Positions 1 to 12,637 of a stretch of DNA of 64,000 nucleotides are shown here, piece by piece. The stretch is taken from NCBI GenBank assembly GCA_034440615.1, contig JAOTOM010004680.1, positions 98,501 to 162,500 of the forward strand, given 5' to 3'. The stretch comes from Ashinkailepas kermadecensis (Eukaryota > Arthropoda > Thecostraca > Neolepadidae). The notes under the pieces are model-generated. The model saw only the letters and a list, made by a program, of their open reading frames with translations, did no database searches and had not been told where the DNA came from. Every line of letters starts with the position of its first letter. Within the stretch, counting starts at the first letter, position 1. The position numbers were made by a program, and so were the translations under genes.

Positions 1-330
1 CCCGAATCCCAGGATACATGGGAGCCAAACGCGTTCCGAAAGAGGGGTCCGAAGTTGACTTCGCAACAAAGTAGGCTTGAAAAGATGCAGTGACGCACGT
101 GGGACAGCCGATGAGGATAGAGACATGCGCGTATCATGTGAGGTGCTTGCTGAAAAGCACGCCAAGATTTCCCACTGTGTGACGCTCAGGGACTGGGTCC
201 CCTCCGAAATTGCTAGTAATGGGGGTCTGCCCGCGACGACTTAAGCAAGAACCGAATACAATTCGGTTTTGCGGTATTTACTTTATGGCCATGATAATGA
301 ATCCATCGGTTGAGATCAGCAAATAGTACA
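1..330. other. Spacer, nothing recognised
   Basis: Mixed-composition sequence with no convincing open frame, RNA gene or repeat. It leads into the first dinucleotide run. Confidence 0.5.
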
Positions 331-341
331 TATGTATATGT

Positions 342-409
<68 letters not shown>

Positions 410-487
410 TATGTGTGTGTATATATATACATGTATATATATTTACATATATAAATATATATATAAATGTATATATATATATATATT

Positions 488-555
<68 letters not shown>

Positions 556-573
556 AATATATAGTATATGCAA
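331..573. repeat. (CA)n/(TA)n microsatellite
   Basis: A short CA run at about 342-358 passes into TA/TATG-rich sequence up to about 573, with a few TGTG and TTTA interruptions. It is simple low-complexity DNA. The open frame across it, rich in Tyr and Ile, is a by-product of ATA/TAT codons and is not a gene. Confidence 0.95.
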
Positions 574-1910
574 ATAAGGAGAGGGCATTATAAAAAATGT
601 AGAAACGGGAGGGGTCCGAGAGAGGATCCCTAGATCACGCCAATTAGATTGGGAAGATATCTTGAAAGGTGACGGCGCCTCTGTGCGTCAACTGCACAAA
701 AGGATTGAGTGTGGCCAAAGAGATAGAAGGCGAAGCAGGTCATATCAATGCAGTAGGTCTGAAGTTTGGACAGGAGGCGAGAAGGGATGGGAGGAGGTTT
801 CTTCCTGGCTCGGGTGTCACTGGCAACCCGAGGGCCGACATCCACAAAAACAAAAGGTACATGAGCATCTAAAATTGGCAAGAATGTGCTAGTCAAAGCA
901 GAATGGCAAGAATGTGCTACACTTTAAAAAAAACAGTACTCCAGTCAACAGATCTAAGTGGAAAATGGAAATTAGAAGCATTGATCTTATGGATGCGCCT
1001 CGCAAAAGCGAGCTTGGGCTGAGGGTGCAGCTTCGGTAATCTAACATGGGCTCTAAGAAGACAGTGGTCACTATAATGACAATTAAAATGTGAAACAGAT
1101 GTCACAAGCGACTGACGATTACAACACATTTCGATTCAATTGAATCGTTCAAGATTTTTCATCGAAGTTTGGCATACCTTATTCCAATTGATGAGTACAT
1201 AGTGTGTACAAATTTAAGTTCCAGTCTCCAAAAAAAACAGGTTAGGGCGGGTGAAAGTGAGGTCACGATCTCGTATCCATGCAGTTTTTACAGATACTCT
1301 AACATATCCGTCATCACAAACCATACAATCTACAGTCAAAGGTAACATGTGGGTGTATAAATAAATGCTGAAAAATAGACAAGCATTTTCAGTACGTATT
1401 GTAGTATGGAATTCATAGCATTGTAATAGCATTGTAGCATGGAATTAATAAATAACAGATTGAGACATGTGGATGTATTGATATGTATATGCACTTCTGT
1501 TCCACAACTGTTTACTGTCATTTACTAATACATGGGTAAAAACCATGAAATGATAAGCCTGAAGGAAAAATGAAGAAAAAAATGAAAGGCCCGGCGCTTT
1601 TTCACCTATATAGAAGATACATGACAGGGATCAATGCCAAATTTGGGTAAATTCCAGTTATATTTGCACTGAATAGATAACTGGCATAGCCCATTGTCAC
1701 ACAGTGCTGTTCACCATACCAACATTGTATGCATGGTACACGAGACGAATAATTCTCCAGAGCGCAACATGTTTTGAAGAACAAACATTGAAGAAGGGCG
1801 TGCTTTTAAAGCCTAGGCTTCAGGTAATACTGAACAGACACCTTGGTGACAGGGATGAATTTCCCAACGGCATAGGGTATCGCAGTGAGGCATCGCAGCG
1901 ACTTAGATCA
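574..1910. other. Spacer, nothing recognised
   Basis: About 1.3 kb of AT-leaning unique sequence. Open frames are all under 90 codons, overlap each other on both strands and show no familiar motif. Confidence 0.5.
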
Positions 1911-2046
1911 GCGATTAAAGCCGCATTCAATATCATGGTACTTGCAGTACCTGCAACGCTACATTAGCAATTGGAGCAGCGATGAAAGCCGCATTCCAAT
2001 ACCCTGGTACCTGCAGTACCTGCAACTCTATATTAGCGACAATATT
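1911..2046. repeat. Two-copy tandem duplication, 68-bp unit
   Basis: The motif GCGATTAAAGCCGCATTC at 1911 recurs as GCGATGAAAGCCGCATTC at 1979. Both copies carry a GGTAC(T/C)TGCAGTACCTGCAA core. The copies are diverged, so the duplication is not recent. It is followed at 2144-2163 by a short (CAG)n run of about seven triplets. Confidence 0.75.
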
Positions 2047-2163
2047 TCCTACTATTCCCACGTGCAATTTTGGATGGAAGTTTGCAAGAATTCCAAAGCA
2101 TGAAAATGGCATGGGTGATGTATGGAAAGGAATTCAATTTAGAGCAGCAGCAGCAGCAGCAGC

Positions 2164-3437
<1,274 letters not shown>

Positions 3438-3810
3438 TGTTAAAGACCGCAGCATATCTTGCTTTGGTAAGCCTTTTCGTACATCTTTCCAATGTCGGAA
3501 TGTTCGTCTCTGCTCTTCATTTCGGTCGTAAAGTATTCGTCCGATATCATAACGTTTCGGCGTACTTTCACCATTTTCAAAATATTATTTCGGCATTCAT
3601 TTAGCTATCACAGTTCACACCAATCTGCAACAACAACAAAAAAAGGTCGGAAGTAAATAATTTAAGAGCTAAACATCACACTTATTGTTGTCACAAGCGT
3701 TTCTGGAAAAACATGTTAATCTAGGCTTACATTTTGAAAACATATACCACGTAGATAGCACATACTGTACAACTGTTCGCCGGATGGAATTATTAAACAA
3801 TTCAAGCGTT
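3438..3810. other. Spacer, nothing recognised
   Basis: AT-rich sequence with no recognisable coding region, RNA gene or repeat. Confidence 0.5.
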
Positions 3811-4017
3811 ATTGACTGTCAGCGACTCGGCGACTGTCAGCGACTAGTCGCTGACTAGTCGCCGACTAGTCGCTGACAGTCGCCGACAGTCGCCGACAGT
3901 CGCCGGTCAGTCGCCAGCCAGTCGCCGACAGTCACCGGCCAGTCGCCGACAGTTTCCGGCCAGTCGCCGGCCAGTCGCCTGCCAGTCGCTGACCAGTCGC
4001 CGACTAGTGGCCGACGG
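3811..4017. repeat. GTCGCCGAC-type minisatellite
   Basis: Variants of a 10-13 base unit (CAGTCGCCGA, TAGTCGCTGA, CAGTCGCCGG) run for about 200 bases. On the minus strand it reads as RRLAGDW-like repeats inside frames of 121 and 172 codons, which explains those frames. Confidence 0.9.
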
Positions 4018-4734
4018 CGTAGCCCACATTTCTGCTGCCACTGAGGGTCCGCCATCGAGCAGGGAAACATTGATCGGGTTCCAGGCGGCGCAGCATCCAT
4101 AAGGTCGACCAAGGTCGGGCAAATGATCGTGGCAATTACTATCAGCCTGACCATCTTGTAGGAGAAATGATAGCATCGTGCCTGCACCCTTGCTTTGGGA
4201 GGGGCCCGACCTCGCACCATTTGTCTTGCTCCAGCAATGGTCTACACGACACACAACAATGCGGTGGCGGGCAGACAGTCGTGACGGGCAGACAAACAGT
4301 CGTGCGTGGACAACGCCCCGATTCCTCCCGGCCAGCTTACGACATAGATGAACTGGCCGTCCCGCCAGGGCGCAAAGTCTCGGACTCGCCGTGCGACCGG
4401 ATGCGGTCAGTGCTACTGGTGACATCCGGGCACGTCTGCGTCGTCGCGTTTGGAAAACTCAAATTGTGTGGTACGTTCTAACCGAGACGACCCTAATATA
4501 TACTCTCGCCCATCGAGCCCGATAGCAACACACCAGGACCCTAACGGAGGCGGTCATAGCCCTCGCCCCATGTCGGCAGCTGCTACCGGACAGGGTATCT
4601 ATCGCATCGCATATCTATGTTTCTATCGTATCGTATGTCTATCTATCTATCGCATTATATATAATGTATCGAGATCCAACCACGCGCAAAGTATCACAAT
4701 GCAATTGAGGTGCGTACAAATCTCGCTTCCGGGC
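4018..4734. other. Spacer, nothing recognised
   Basis: Moderately GC-rich sequence with a short GGCAGACA/AACAGTCGT duplication near 4267-4305 and a TCTA-rich patch near 4600-4660. No gene is supported. Confidence 0.45.
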
Positions 4735-5135
4735 GAATACTCGCATGAGGCAAAAACTCGCATGACAAAGGCTCGCAAATAAGAGCTCTCGCGTGACAAA
4801 AGTTGGCCGGGGATAGAGGTCGTACAGGGAAAAGCTTGTAACGGCAAACGTCTGCATGGCGAAAGATCATATGTAAATAAAGCTCGTACGGAAAAACACT
4901 CCTAATGACAAAAGTTCGCATGCCAAAAAATATCATTGGAAGAACTTCGCATGTGGAAAAACCTCGCAATAGCATGCATTCGCATGGAAAAGTTCGTACG
5001 CGGAAAATATAGACGGCCAAAACTCGCATGGAAAGAACTCGTACGCAGGACAAACAAATCACAACATGAAACGTTCGCAAGGAGGAAGTTCAGATGAGAA
5101 AGGTTCGTGTCGAGTAATTGCAAAAGTTTGCATGG
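4735..5135 (+). repeat. Degenerate 15-20 bp minisatellite, left arm
   Basis: Loosely repeated motifs of the type AAAAGTTCGCATGG and AACTCGTACG recur every 15-20 bases for about 400 bases. The same family occurs in the opposite orientation at 8890-9260. The repeats are strongly diverged, so this is an old array. Overlapping Arg/Phe/Cys-rich open frames on the minus strand are products of the repeat. Confidence 0.8.
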
Positions 5136-6877
5136 AAAAAGATACCAGCTCTGGTCATGCCTTTTTTGTTCGTTGCAGTGCATACTTGTTCTATGGAACA
5201 TAATTCATAGCATTTTCAGTGTCGTTTTTATAAATAATCACGCCAAATATAATTGGAGTGAACGAAATATATTTCCACGTAGAATGTGCTCAGTGTGAAA
5301 TGAAAATCAACCATAATGTTGGTACAAAACATCATGCGTAAACAATGCGTTGCCCAAAGACCTATGTCCATGGTGAACGGTACCGTGGTTCCATGACACC
5401 AGCGTCTCACAAGCTTCTCGCCGGGAGCGAGCTCAAACACAGCAAAACTCTCTTCATGGACCCTCAATCCAGTGAACTGGATGGAAGTCGGGGTGAAGTT
5501 GACTGAGTGACTGTTGAGATTAACGTCATTAAACTTGCATTCCGGTATGCAGCACCTGAACATGCTACCCTTAACTTTTTACCATCATATTTTGTAATTT
5601 CTACCGTCACCACCAGCTTCACGGGCAGTCTCGACCCACGTTTTATCTTTGAACTGCCTCGAACTGTAGTCTGTCCTCTGCAATACCTCACAAGTCGCCA
5701 TCGTTCTGAGTATTAATCGACGAGCTGGAATCTCTACAGGAGCTTAAGCATACAAGGTCGCGAGACTCCTCAGGTAGCAAGCAGATGAGCACGATGATTG
5801 CAGCTTTGTACCCAGCACTATCATGTTTATTGTGGTACACAATGGAAATTATAAGATTAATTGCAACCAGTGACAGAAAACCGGAGAGATTCTGGAAATT
5901 AAACAATAAATATAGGAAAAACTATCCAAAGCCATTATTTGTGTTCCCTTACGTTTATTACAATGTGCATGTTACCTGAGAAAGGCGTTCGCGCAGCATG
6001 TGTTTGGCCCTTCCCTAGTTCAAAGGCGACGATTTAATTCAAGGATCGGCAAACAGGTGTAAGTTGTCATGATTCGGTATGCTTGGTAGCTAACGTCATT
6101 GATTGCGCGATCTGGAATAATTTCGCGTACTACTGATATGCACGCATTGTTATGTGCTATCAATGAAATATAGCAATATCAACCCATGATGGTGTGGAAA
6201 ACTGTAACCTGAACTATCCCCACGTGGAAATCATGCTGCGCACCATAGTTGGTGAGTGGGCAGCTTTCTCCACCTCCGATAATCCGCGCCCGGCCGGAAG
6301 ATGATAATACTCTGATAATCCTTTCCTTAGGGTTTTCCGCAGCTGGGCGCGCAACGTCGCGAACTTGGTCGTAGCTGGTCCTTCATCAATGTCGCGTTTT
6401 GAAGTTCGAAAACTTTTCAAATAAATTTGAAACAAAAAATGCAATTTCTTTTCTCATTTGCAGAGAAAATAAGTGGTTCCATCATCTTAATCACCCTCAC
6501 AAACATAATATTCTGCTTTTTTAAACACCTCATACTGCAAATTTAACTGTTTTGTCCGCAAAATATCATTTTTAACAATGGCAAATCGTAAACACAGACA
6601 TTGAAAAAGAAGTGGCTAAAATCCAAGGATTTTGTGTGTGGGGGGGGCTACCCCTCTATCTTATCCAAACTTACCGCGTCCCTGGTTTGTTCCCCCCACC
6701 CTCCCAATTTCGAAACCGTGGCTACACCCATGCTCGGTATCACATAGCTAATAAGTATATCGAGGTGCAAAAAGATCATTACATGATTCGTACCTTTAAT
6801 ATGGTTTCGCTTCCACTATTATAACTCATCCATTAATTTCGACGAATAATCACTTTTGCCATCCCACGGAGTGAAAG

Positions 6878-7010
6878 AAGCACCTGTCTCCAATACCCAC
6901 ATTGTCTCCAATACCCACATTGTCTCCAATACCCACATTGTCTCCAATACCCACATTGTCTCCAATACCCACATTGCAACCTGTGCTTGTGGTATTGGAG
7001 ACAGGTGCTT
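6878..7010. repeat. 18-bp array enclosed by a 20-bp perfect inverted repeat
   Basis: Five copies of GTCTCCAATACCCACATT lie at about 6885-6975. The sequence at 6878-6897 (AAGCACCTGTCTCCAATACC) is exactly reverse-complementary to 6991-7010. The left arm is the start of the array itself, so one unit plus flank has been copied in inverted orientation at the far end, giving a potential hairpin with a loop of about 90 bases. Confidence 0.9.
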
Positions 7011-8075
7011 GTGCTTCACCTGTGCTTCACGCTCAGATCAAAATGTTGACTTGAATCCAAATTATCAAACGGGAACGCTCCCGTGACCAAGAGCGTCTTT
7101 CCGTCGCGCTTCCAGCCGGTCAAATTCCTCACTTCACACCGCGCGCCAGCCGCCATACCGCAAACAAACAAGTCGTCCAGCCAATCCGGAGAAAAATTCC
7201 GAATGCTCGCCCCCACCCCACACCCTGCTCCGTTGACACTTTGTCTGCGCTCGGATCGTTTTCGGTGCACGTGTGAAGCCAGCTTTGATTCCTCATGGCA
7301 TGGATAAAAAGACGTGTTCGCCACGCAAATGCCGTTTTATCAGGTTGGCCATGGACCCTCCCCTCCCCTCCCCTTAGAAAATCCAGGGTGCACCCCTGCC
7401 TAATCGTTCCGGTGTCAGAAATTCTCACAATATGAATTTCAAGCCAGCCTTTCACACTGTAAACGAAATCTACCACCCATGGCTTAACAAACCATGCACA
7501 CGCTAGTGGCATGGCATGCATCAAGTTACTTTGCAATGCTAAGGTTCGTTTAATGATGACCGACCTGTTGTGAATGAGCACTACACGGCCTGCACAAATA
7601 CACTGGCATAGTTAATTAATTATATCCGAAGCCATGCCACGTAAATGAGCAAGGCATACATTCATTTAAAGAACACATTCTTGCCATGTGGGTTAACCAG
7701 CACCTACATTGTGCTGGTAAGGTCACATGCCAAATGACTAGGGTGCTCCTTGCAAGGATTAATGTACCAGTGCGGAACAAGCTTCTTACTTGAGTGATCA
7801 GTTCAGCTTTTAAGATCTCACATGCCGGACGCATGTTAAGTAACTACCGAGTGATCCATTGACAAGCTACAAACCACACATCCGTTTTCGACTCGTTTCG
7901 AAAATAGCGTGATGAACTTCTCAGCCCGCCATCTTTGATTCAGTTTCAGAGTGAGGTGGAAGAGACTGCCAGTGCGAACCACAATGGTAAGCAGGGGTGT
8001 TGTTTTATATGTTTTTGGGGGTGCAAGTGCCCCCTCGATGTTGGCTTTGTCCCTCCCCAGATAATTTCAACTTTT

Positions 8076-8150
8076 AACATGGGACCCTATAGGGTCCCAT
8101 GTTCTCCTTATAAGGAGAACATGGGTGTCCACAAGGATGTCCTCCTTGTG
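8076..8150. repeat. Chain of three adjoining or overlapping palindromes
   Basis: 8076-8103 is a perfect 28-bp palindrome centred on CCCTATAGGG. 8096-8125 is a perfect 30-bp palindrome centred on CCTTATAAGG and shares its left arm with the first. 8130-8150 is an 8-bp stem, CACAAGGA/TCCTTGTG, with a 5-base loop. The shared arm means the first two structures are mutually exclusive. Such chains are expected from repeated template switching during replication. Confidence 0.9.
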
Positions 8151-8526
8151 ACATCAATATTCAATGGTGTATGTAGAGACGAAGGTGTCAACACGCTTCG
8201 TGAATTGTCACCCGACCTAAGTATCATTTTATGCTTTTACATAGAATTTCAGTAACTCCATGACTTATTTATTTTAAACGTAGTGCAATCATGTAGTAAT
8301 TCGCTTCGCGTTCTCGTGACTTTCGTAGCTGGATACTTACGAGCTCGGCTTCGCCTCGTCGGTAAACCGCAACGAATGCGGTCACTTCAACGCAAAGCTG
8401 CAATGTCGTACCATAACTTAGTAATACCTCTCTGCATAGTTTCATCTATGTCGGTTGCAAATTATCGAAGGTATTTAGACCCCCGCATACCTACTGGAAA
8501 CATTTACACTGCTTGTCCGTATGTTA

Positions 8527-8660
8527 GTGACGAGCGGCTAGCAATTAGTGTGCCGTACTTGCAACCGGAAGCCCGGGGCTCGAATCCCATCAAGCTCACC
8601 GAACCATCGAGACCATTCAGGCCAAGACGAAATCACGGCCTAACAGCCAATAAAACCAAA
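8527..8660 (+). mobile_element. tRNA-derived SINE-like element
   Basis: An A-box-like TAGCAATTAGTG (about 8539) is followed about 35 bases later by a B-box-like GGCTCGAATCC (8577-8587), the internal RNA polymerase III promoter arrangement of a tRNA. The T-arm stem does not continue and no acceptor stem closes, so this is not a functional tRNA gene. A tail with CCAATAAAACC follows. I found no target duplication, so the ends are approximate. Confidence 0.5.
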
Positions 8661-8889
8661 CGGTCCTTGTTGAGGTTTCCCAATACCTGACGACAACCGG
8701 ATAACTCGCTGGCAAACGTTGTGAACAAAACATCACTGACGGGAAGCAAAACTCAAATAGCATTGACAACAGTAGGTACTTACAAGCTAGCCCCTCGTCA
8801 CTAGCATACAGGCATATTGCGGTGCAGTTTATCTCCACGGAGGACCCAATCCATATACATTACGTGTTGCTATGCTCATTCTTGTCAGA

Positions 8890-9260
8890 CGTACGAGTTT
8901 CTGCCACACCAGTTGTATTCCTGATGGGCTTTAGTCATACGAATGTTTTCCATACAAGCTTTTTCCACACAGGATCTTCAACCCTAATGAACGTTTGCCT
9001 ATAGGGAATTTACCATGCAAATTTTATCCTTCAACTTCTGCTTACGAGTGCTTGTTTGCGAACGTTTATCAGACTAACTTGCTCTTGATCTTTAACTTTA
9101 TCTCGGACGGGTTCTTGCTTACGACTTGCTCTCATACGAGCTTTTGTCATGCGAACTTTTGCCGTACGAATTTTGCCATACAAACCTTTTTCCTGACGAA
9201 CTTTTACCATTCGACCTTCTGCTTACGAAGTCTTGGTCATGCGATCTTTCGATTCATGAC
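8890..9260 (-). repeat. Degenerate 15-20 bp minisatellite, right arm
   Basis: Motifs such as CATGCGAACTTTTGCC and TACGAATTTTGCCA recur every 15-20 bases. They are the reverse complement of the 4735-5135 repeats. A Phe/Leu/His-rich plus-strand frame at 8995-9300 simply translates the repeats. Confidence 0.8.
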
Positions 9261-10383
9261 CTGCAAATCTCCAGCATCTCATATCCAGCATCTCATCTAA
9301 CCTGGCAACACGCACGGCTAGCCAACCGGGTCAAGATAAACTGCAGGTCATGTCAAGTGTGATATGCAACGGCTTGTGGAAGTTCGCAAATGACTAGTTT
9401 GAAGCTGAGAGAACTAAAAATGGCTGCTGAATTCTAACTGAGTTAGCAACATGATGCACCAAAGCGCATTCTACGTCCGAAAAAGTCATACTCTGTCATG
9501 TGAAGTCAATGAATTCATTTGGCATGGAGAATCTCCATAGCGAGACATTTTCGATAATATTGAAACATACATGCAGTGTAAATCACCTGGTTGTCTTAAC
9601 AGCAATAAAACATGCACACCATGCTACTTTGGCATGACTTCTCCAAGTATGCCATAAATGACGCCGTCACTCGGTGAAATAGCTTGTCCTAAGTACGATT
9701 TTTTAACCTGGAAAGTTACAAATCTGATCTGAATCTAAATCCGAATCTGAATATGATTCATTCCCGCCGCTTCTCGCTGTTGTCCGATGGTGCCGTCAAA
9801 GCCGTACCCGCACTATCAAATGACAAGAGTTAATGACCTCACATGACTTCTCTGTTCCTCTAAAGCGAGTAGCGGAGAAAAAAAAAATATTCAAAGGAGG
9901 AGAAAAAAGCGCGGCCTTTAGTTAGGTCGCACCATGGTGGTCCCGTGTCCAATTCCCATTGCGTGCCTGCACCATGGAGCTCGGCAAAGATAAGCGCAGT
10001 GCAGTCTCGGATGCGTCCCGAAAGTTTCTAGGCAAGTCTCGGTAAGTTCAATGGCTTGTGATGACCTCAGAGGTTGAAGAATTGGTCTCGGCCGAACGGG
10101 CTGTAAATCATTGGCACTTTTACTGAAGATTACCCCGAGTTGTCGCCTTTACGACGCCTGGCCCATTCTGTGGCCATGCACGTGAATGATGGTCAGCGCC
10201 GTGCCGTTGTGACAGGCCAGCACCTGCGTCACGTCACGTGACGCGAGCGGACTGTGACACAACGTCACACCCGCTCATCTGCATAACACAACGTGGCGCA
10301 ATCCAACTGAGAGGGCTGCGGAGCGCGCACGATCCAGGTGTTGGCTGCAGTGGGCAGCGATACGGTGTCACCTGCAGGGCCGG
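9261..10383. other. Spacer, nothing recognised
   Basis: Unique-looking sequence with no open frame above about 80 codons and no RNA-gene signature. GC content rises toward the right as the minisatellite block is approached. Confidence 0.5.
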
Positions 10384-11163
10384 ATGGAGTGTCAGATGAA
10401 GTGTCGGATGGAGTGTCGGATGGAGTGCCAGATGGAGTGTTGGATGGACTGTCGGATGAAGTGTCGGATGGGGTGTCGGATGGAGTGTCGGATGGAGTGT
10501 CAGATGGAATGTTGGATGGACTGTCGGATGGAGTGTTGTATGGAGTGTCGGATGGAGTGTCGGATGGAGTGCCAGATGGAATGTTGGATGGACTGTCGGA
10601 TGGAGTGTTGTATGGAGTGTCGGATGGAGTGTCGGATGGAGTGTTGTATGGAGTGTCGGATGGAGTGTCAGATGGAGTGTCGGATGGAGTGTCGGATGGG
10701 GTGTCGGATGGAGTGTCGGATGGAGTGTCGGATGGAGTGCCAGATGGAATGTTGGATGGACTGTCGGATGGAGTGTTGTATGGAGTGTCGGATGGAGTGT
10801 CGGATGGAGTGTTGTATGGAGTGTCGGATGGAGTGTCAGATGGAGTGTCGGATGGAGTGTCGGATGGGGTGTCGGATGGAGTGTCGGATAGCGTGTTGGA
10901 TGGAGTGTCGGATGAAGTTTCGGATAAAGTGTCGGATGGGGTGTCGGATGGAGTGTCGGATGGAGTGCCAGATGGAGTGTCGGATGGACTATCGGATGGA
11001 ATGTCGAATGGATTGTCGGATGGAGTGTCAGATGGAGTGTCGGATGGAATGTTGGATGGAATGTCGGATGGAGTGTCGGATGGACTGTCAGATTGACTGT
11101 CGGGTGGAGTGTCGGATGAAGTGCTGGATGGAGTGTCGGATGGAGTTTCTGGTGGAGTGTAGG
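10384..11163. repeat. 12-bp minisatellite (GAGTGTCGGATG) with 168-bp higher-order repeat
   Basis: About 65 copies of a 12-base unit, with point variants such as GTGTTGTATGGA and GTGCCAGATGGA. The segment beginning at 10571 is repeated almost exactly from 10739, which gives a higher-order period of 168 bases (14 units). Because 12 is a multiple of three, one minus-strand frame reads as a TPSD repeat (346 codons, 10265-11305) and plus-strand frames as DGVS or RMEC repeats. The TPSD frame runs on into the neighbouring, unrelated 43-bp array and has no visible signal peptide, so I treat all of these as non-coding. Confidence 0.95.
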
Positions 11164-11212
11164 CTTCAGTGTCGGTTGCAGCGTGCGCTGACAGTCTTCC
11201 GTGGGAGATCGA

Positions 11213-11940
11213 GATGGCGGACCTCAGCTGCGCCCCTCCAACCGTGACCGTCACGGAGCCAGAGGTGGCGGACCTCAGCTGCGCCCCTCCAATCGTGACC
11301 GTCACAGTGCCGGAGGTGGTGGACCTCAGCTCCGACCGTGACCGTCACAGTGCCGGAGGTGGTGGACCTCAGCTCCAACCGTGACCGTCACGGAACCAGA
11401 GGTGGCGGACCTCAGCTCCGACCGTGACCGTCACGGAGCAGGAGGTGGTGGACCTCAGCTCCGACCGTGACCGTCACGGAGCCGGAGGTGGCGGACCTCA
11501 GCTCCAACCGTGACCGTCACGGAGCAGGAGGTGGTGGACCTCAGCTCCAACCGTGACCGTCACGGAGCTAGAGGTGGCGAACCTCAGCTCCAACCGTGAC
11601 CGTCACGGAGCAGGAGGTGGTGGACCTCAGCTCCAACCGTGACCGTCACGGAGCCAGAGGTGGCGGACCTCAGCTCCAACCGTGACCGTCACGGAGCCAG
11701 AGGTGGCGGACCTCAGCTCCAACCGTGACCGTCACGGAGCAGGAGGTGGTGGACCTCAGCTGCGCCCCTCCAACCGTGACCGTCACGGAGCCAGAGGTGG
11801 CGGACCTCAGCTGCGCCCCTCCAATCGTGACCGTCACAGTGCCGGAGGTGGTGGACCTCAGCTCCGACCGTGACCGTCACAGTGCCGGAGGTGGTGGACC
11901 TCAGCTCCAACCGTGACCGTCACGGAGCCGGAGGTGGCAG
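11213..11940. repeat. 43-bp minisatellite with internal palindrome
   Basis: About 17 copies of a unit containing AACCGTGACCGTCACGGAGC followed by GAGGTGGCGGACCTCAGCTC. Some units carry a TGCGCCCCTCC insert. Every unit contains CCGTGAC-C-GTCACGG, a 7-base inverted repeat with a single-base centre. Short open frames on both strands are repeat translations. Confidence 0.95.
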
Positions 11941-12300
11941 TGTGGCGCGCCACCGCGCGTCTCGCGCCGTTTTTTCCGTCGCGGCCGGGCCGAGACGAAT
12001 CTCAATGCCGCTGCCGGGACGGCCGTCATCGGTAACGTCTGCAGTCGCCCTGCTCACGTGGCCCGCTCGCTCATATCGGCCGTCGGCGCTGCTCCGCCGG
12101 GTCGGCCACATCGGAGCGTTGACGGTCGCTGCACGCAGCGCATCGCAGCCAGAGCCGCCGCCGGCTTATTGTGGTCGGACGTCCGGCTGCGCGTCCGCTC
12201 ATCAGTGGGTGAATATTCGGCCGAATTTTTGTACGGCGACCATTTTAATTCATGTCCGATCCAGCTGCGCAGCGGCCCGGTCGTAAATCAGCTCCAGATG
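11935..12300. other. CpG-rich segment
   Basis: GC-rich and CpG-dense sequence (for example CGCCACCGCGCGTCTCGCGC at about 11947) directly downstream of the 43-bp array. It could be promoter-associated, because a coding-like segment follows at 12638, but I see no TATA box or initiator that settles it. Confidence 0.35.
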
Positions 12301-12637
12301 GGCGGCATATAATCTCACGGGGGCTTAGCTTGCATATAAACGAGGCCACATTAAAATGGCTTCTACTGCGAATATCTTGAACTGATTTCTGTGCTCGAGG
12401 AATTGTATCATTCGAAGTCAAATTTCTGTATCAAGTCATTGCCCGGCAGTGACTACGCGCTGATGTACCGATGTGGCCAGTGTTGTTGTGCAGTTCTGGG
12501 CTCGGTTGCCGACCCTGCCGTTTGTGCTCCGCGTGACTCCTCGTACGCGCACCGATGTGTCACTGTCCGCAGGCACGACAAACCCGCTCTCTCTCTGACT
12601 CGATACACCAATCTGGGGATATCGTGAGCTACTGCAG

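Larger units (their letters stand above)
4735..9260. mobile_element. Possible foldback-type element with inverted minisatellite arms
   Basis: The two arms (4735-5135 and 8890-9260) are the same degenerate short-repeat family in opposite orientation, enclosing 3.75 kb. Long inverted repeats built of short tandem repeats are typical of foldback (FB/Galileo-like) transposons. Against this, I see no target duplication, no sharp ends and no transposase frame in the middle, so it could also be two independent insertions of one satellite family. The interior holds an inverted repeat around an 18-bp array, a palindrome cluster and a SINE. Confidence 0.3.

Noticed and set aside
5228..5691. Minus-strand frames of 111 and 75 codons as a decayed gene
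   Set aside because: The two frames overlap in different registers and neither gives a recognisable motif; a pseudogene cannot be supported.
10265..11305. 346-codon TPSD-repeat frame as a mucin-like gene
   Set aside because: The frame spans two unrelated minisatellites, starts inside one of them, lacks a signal peptide, and its antisense frames are equally open.
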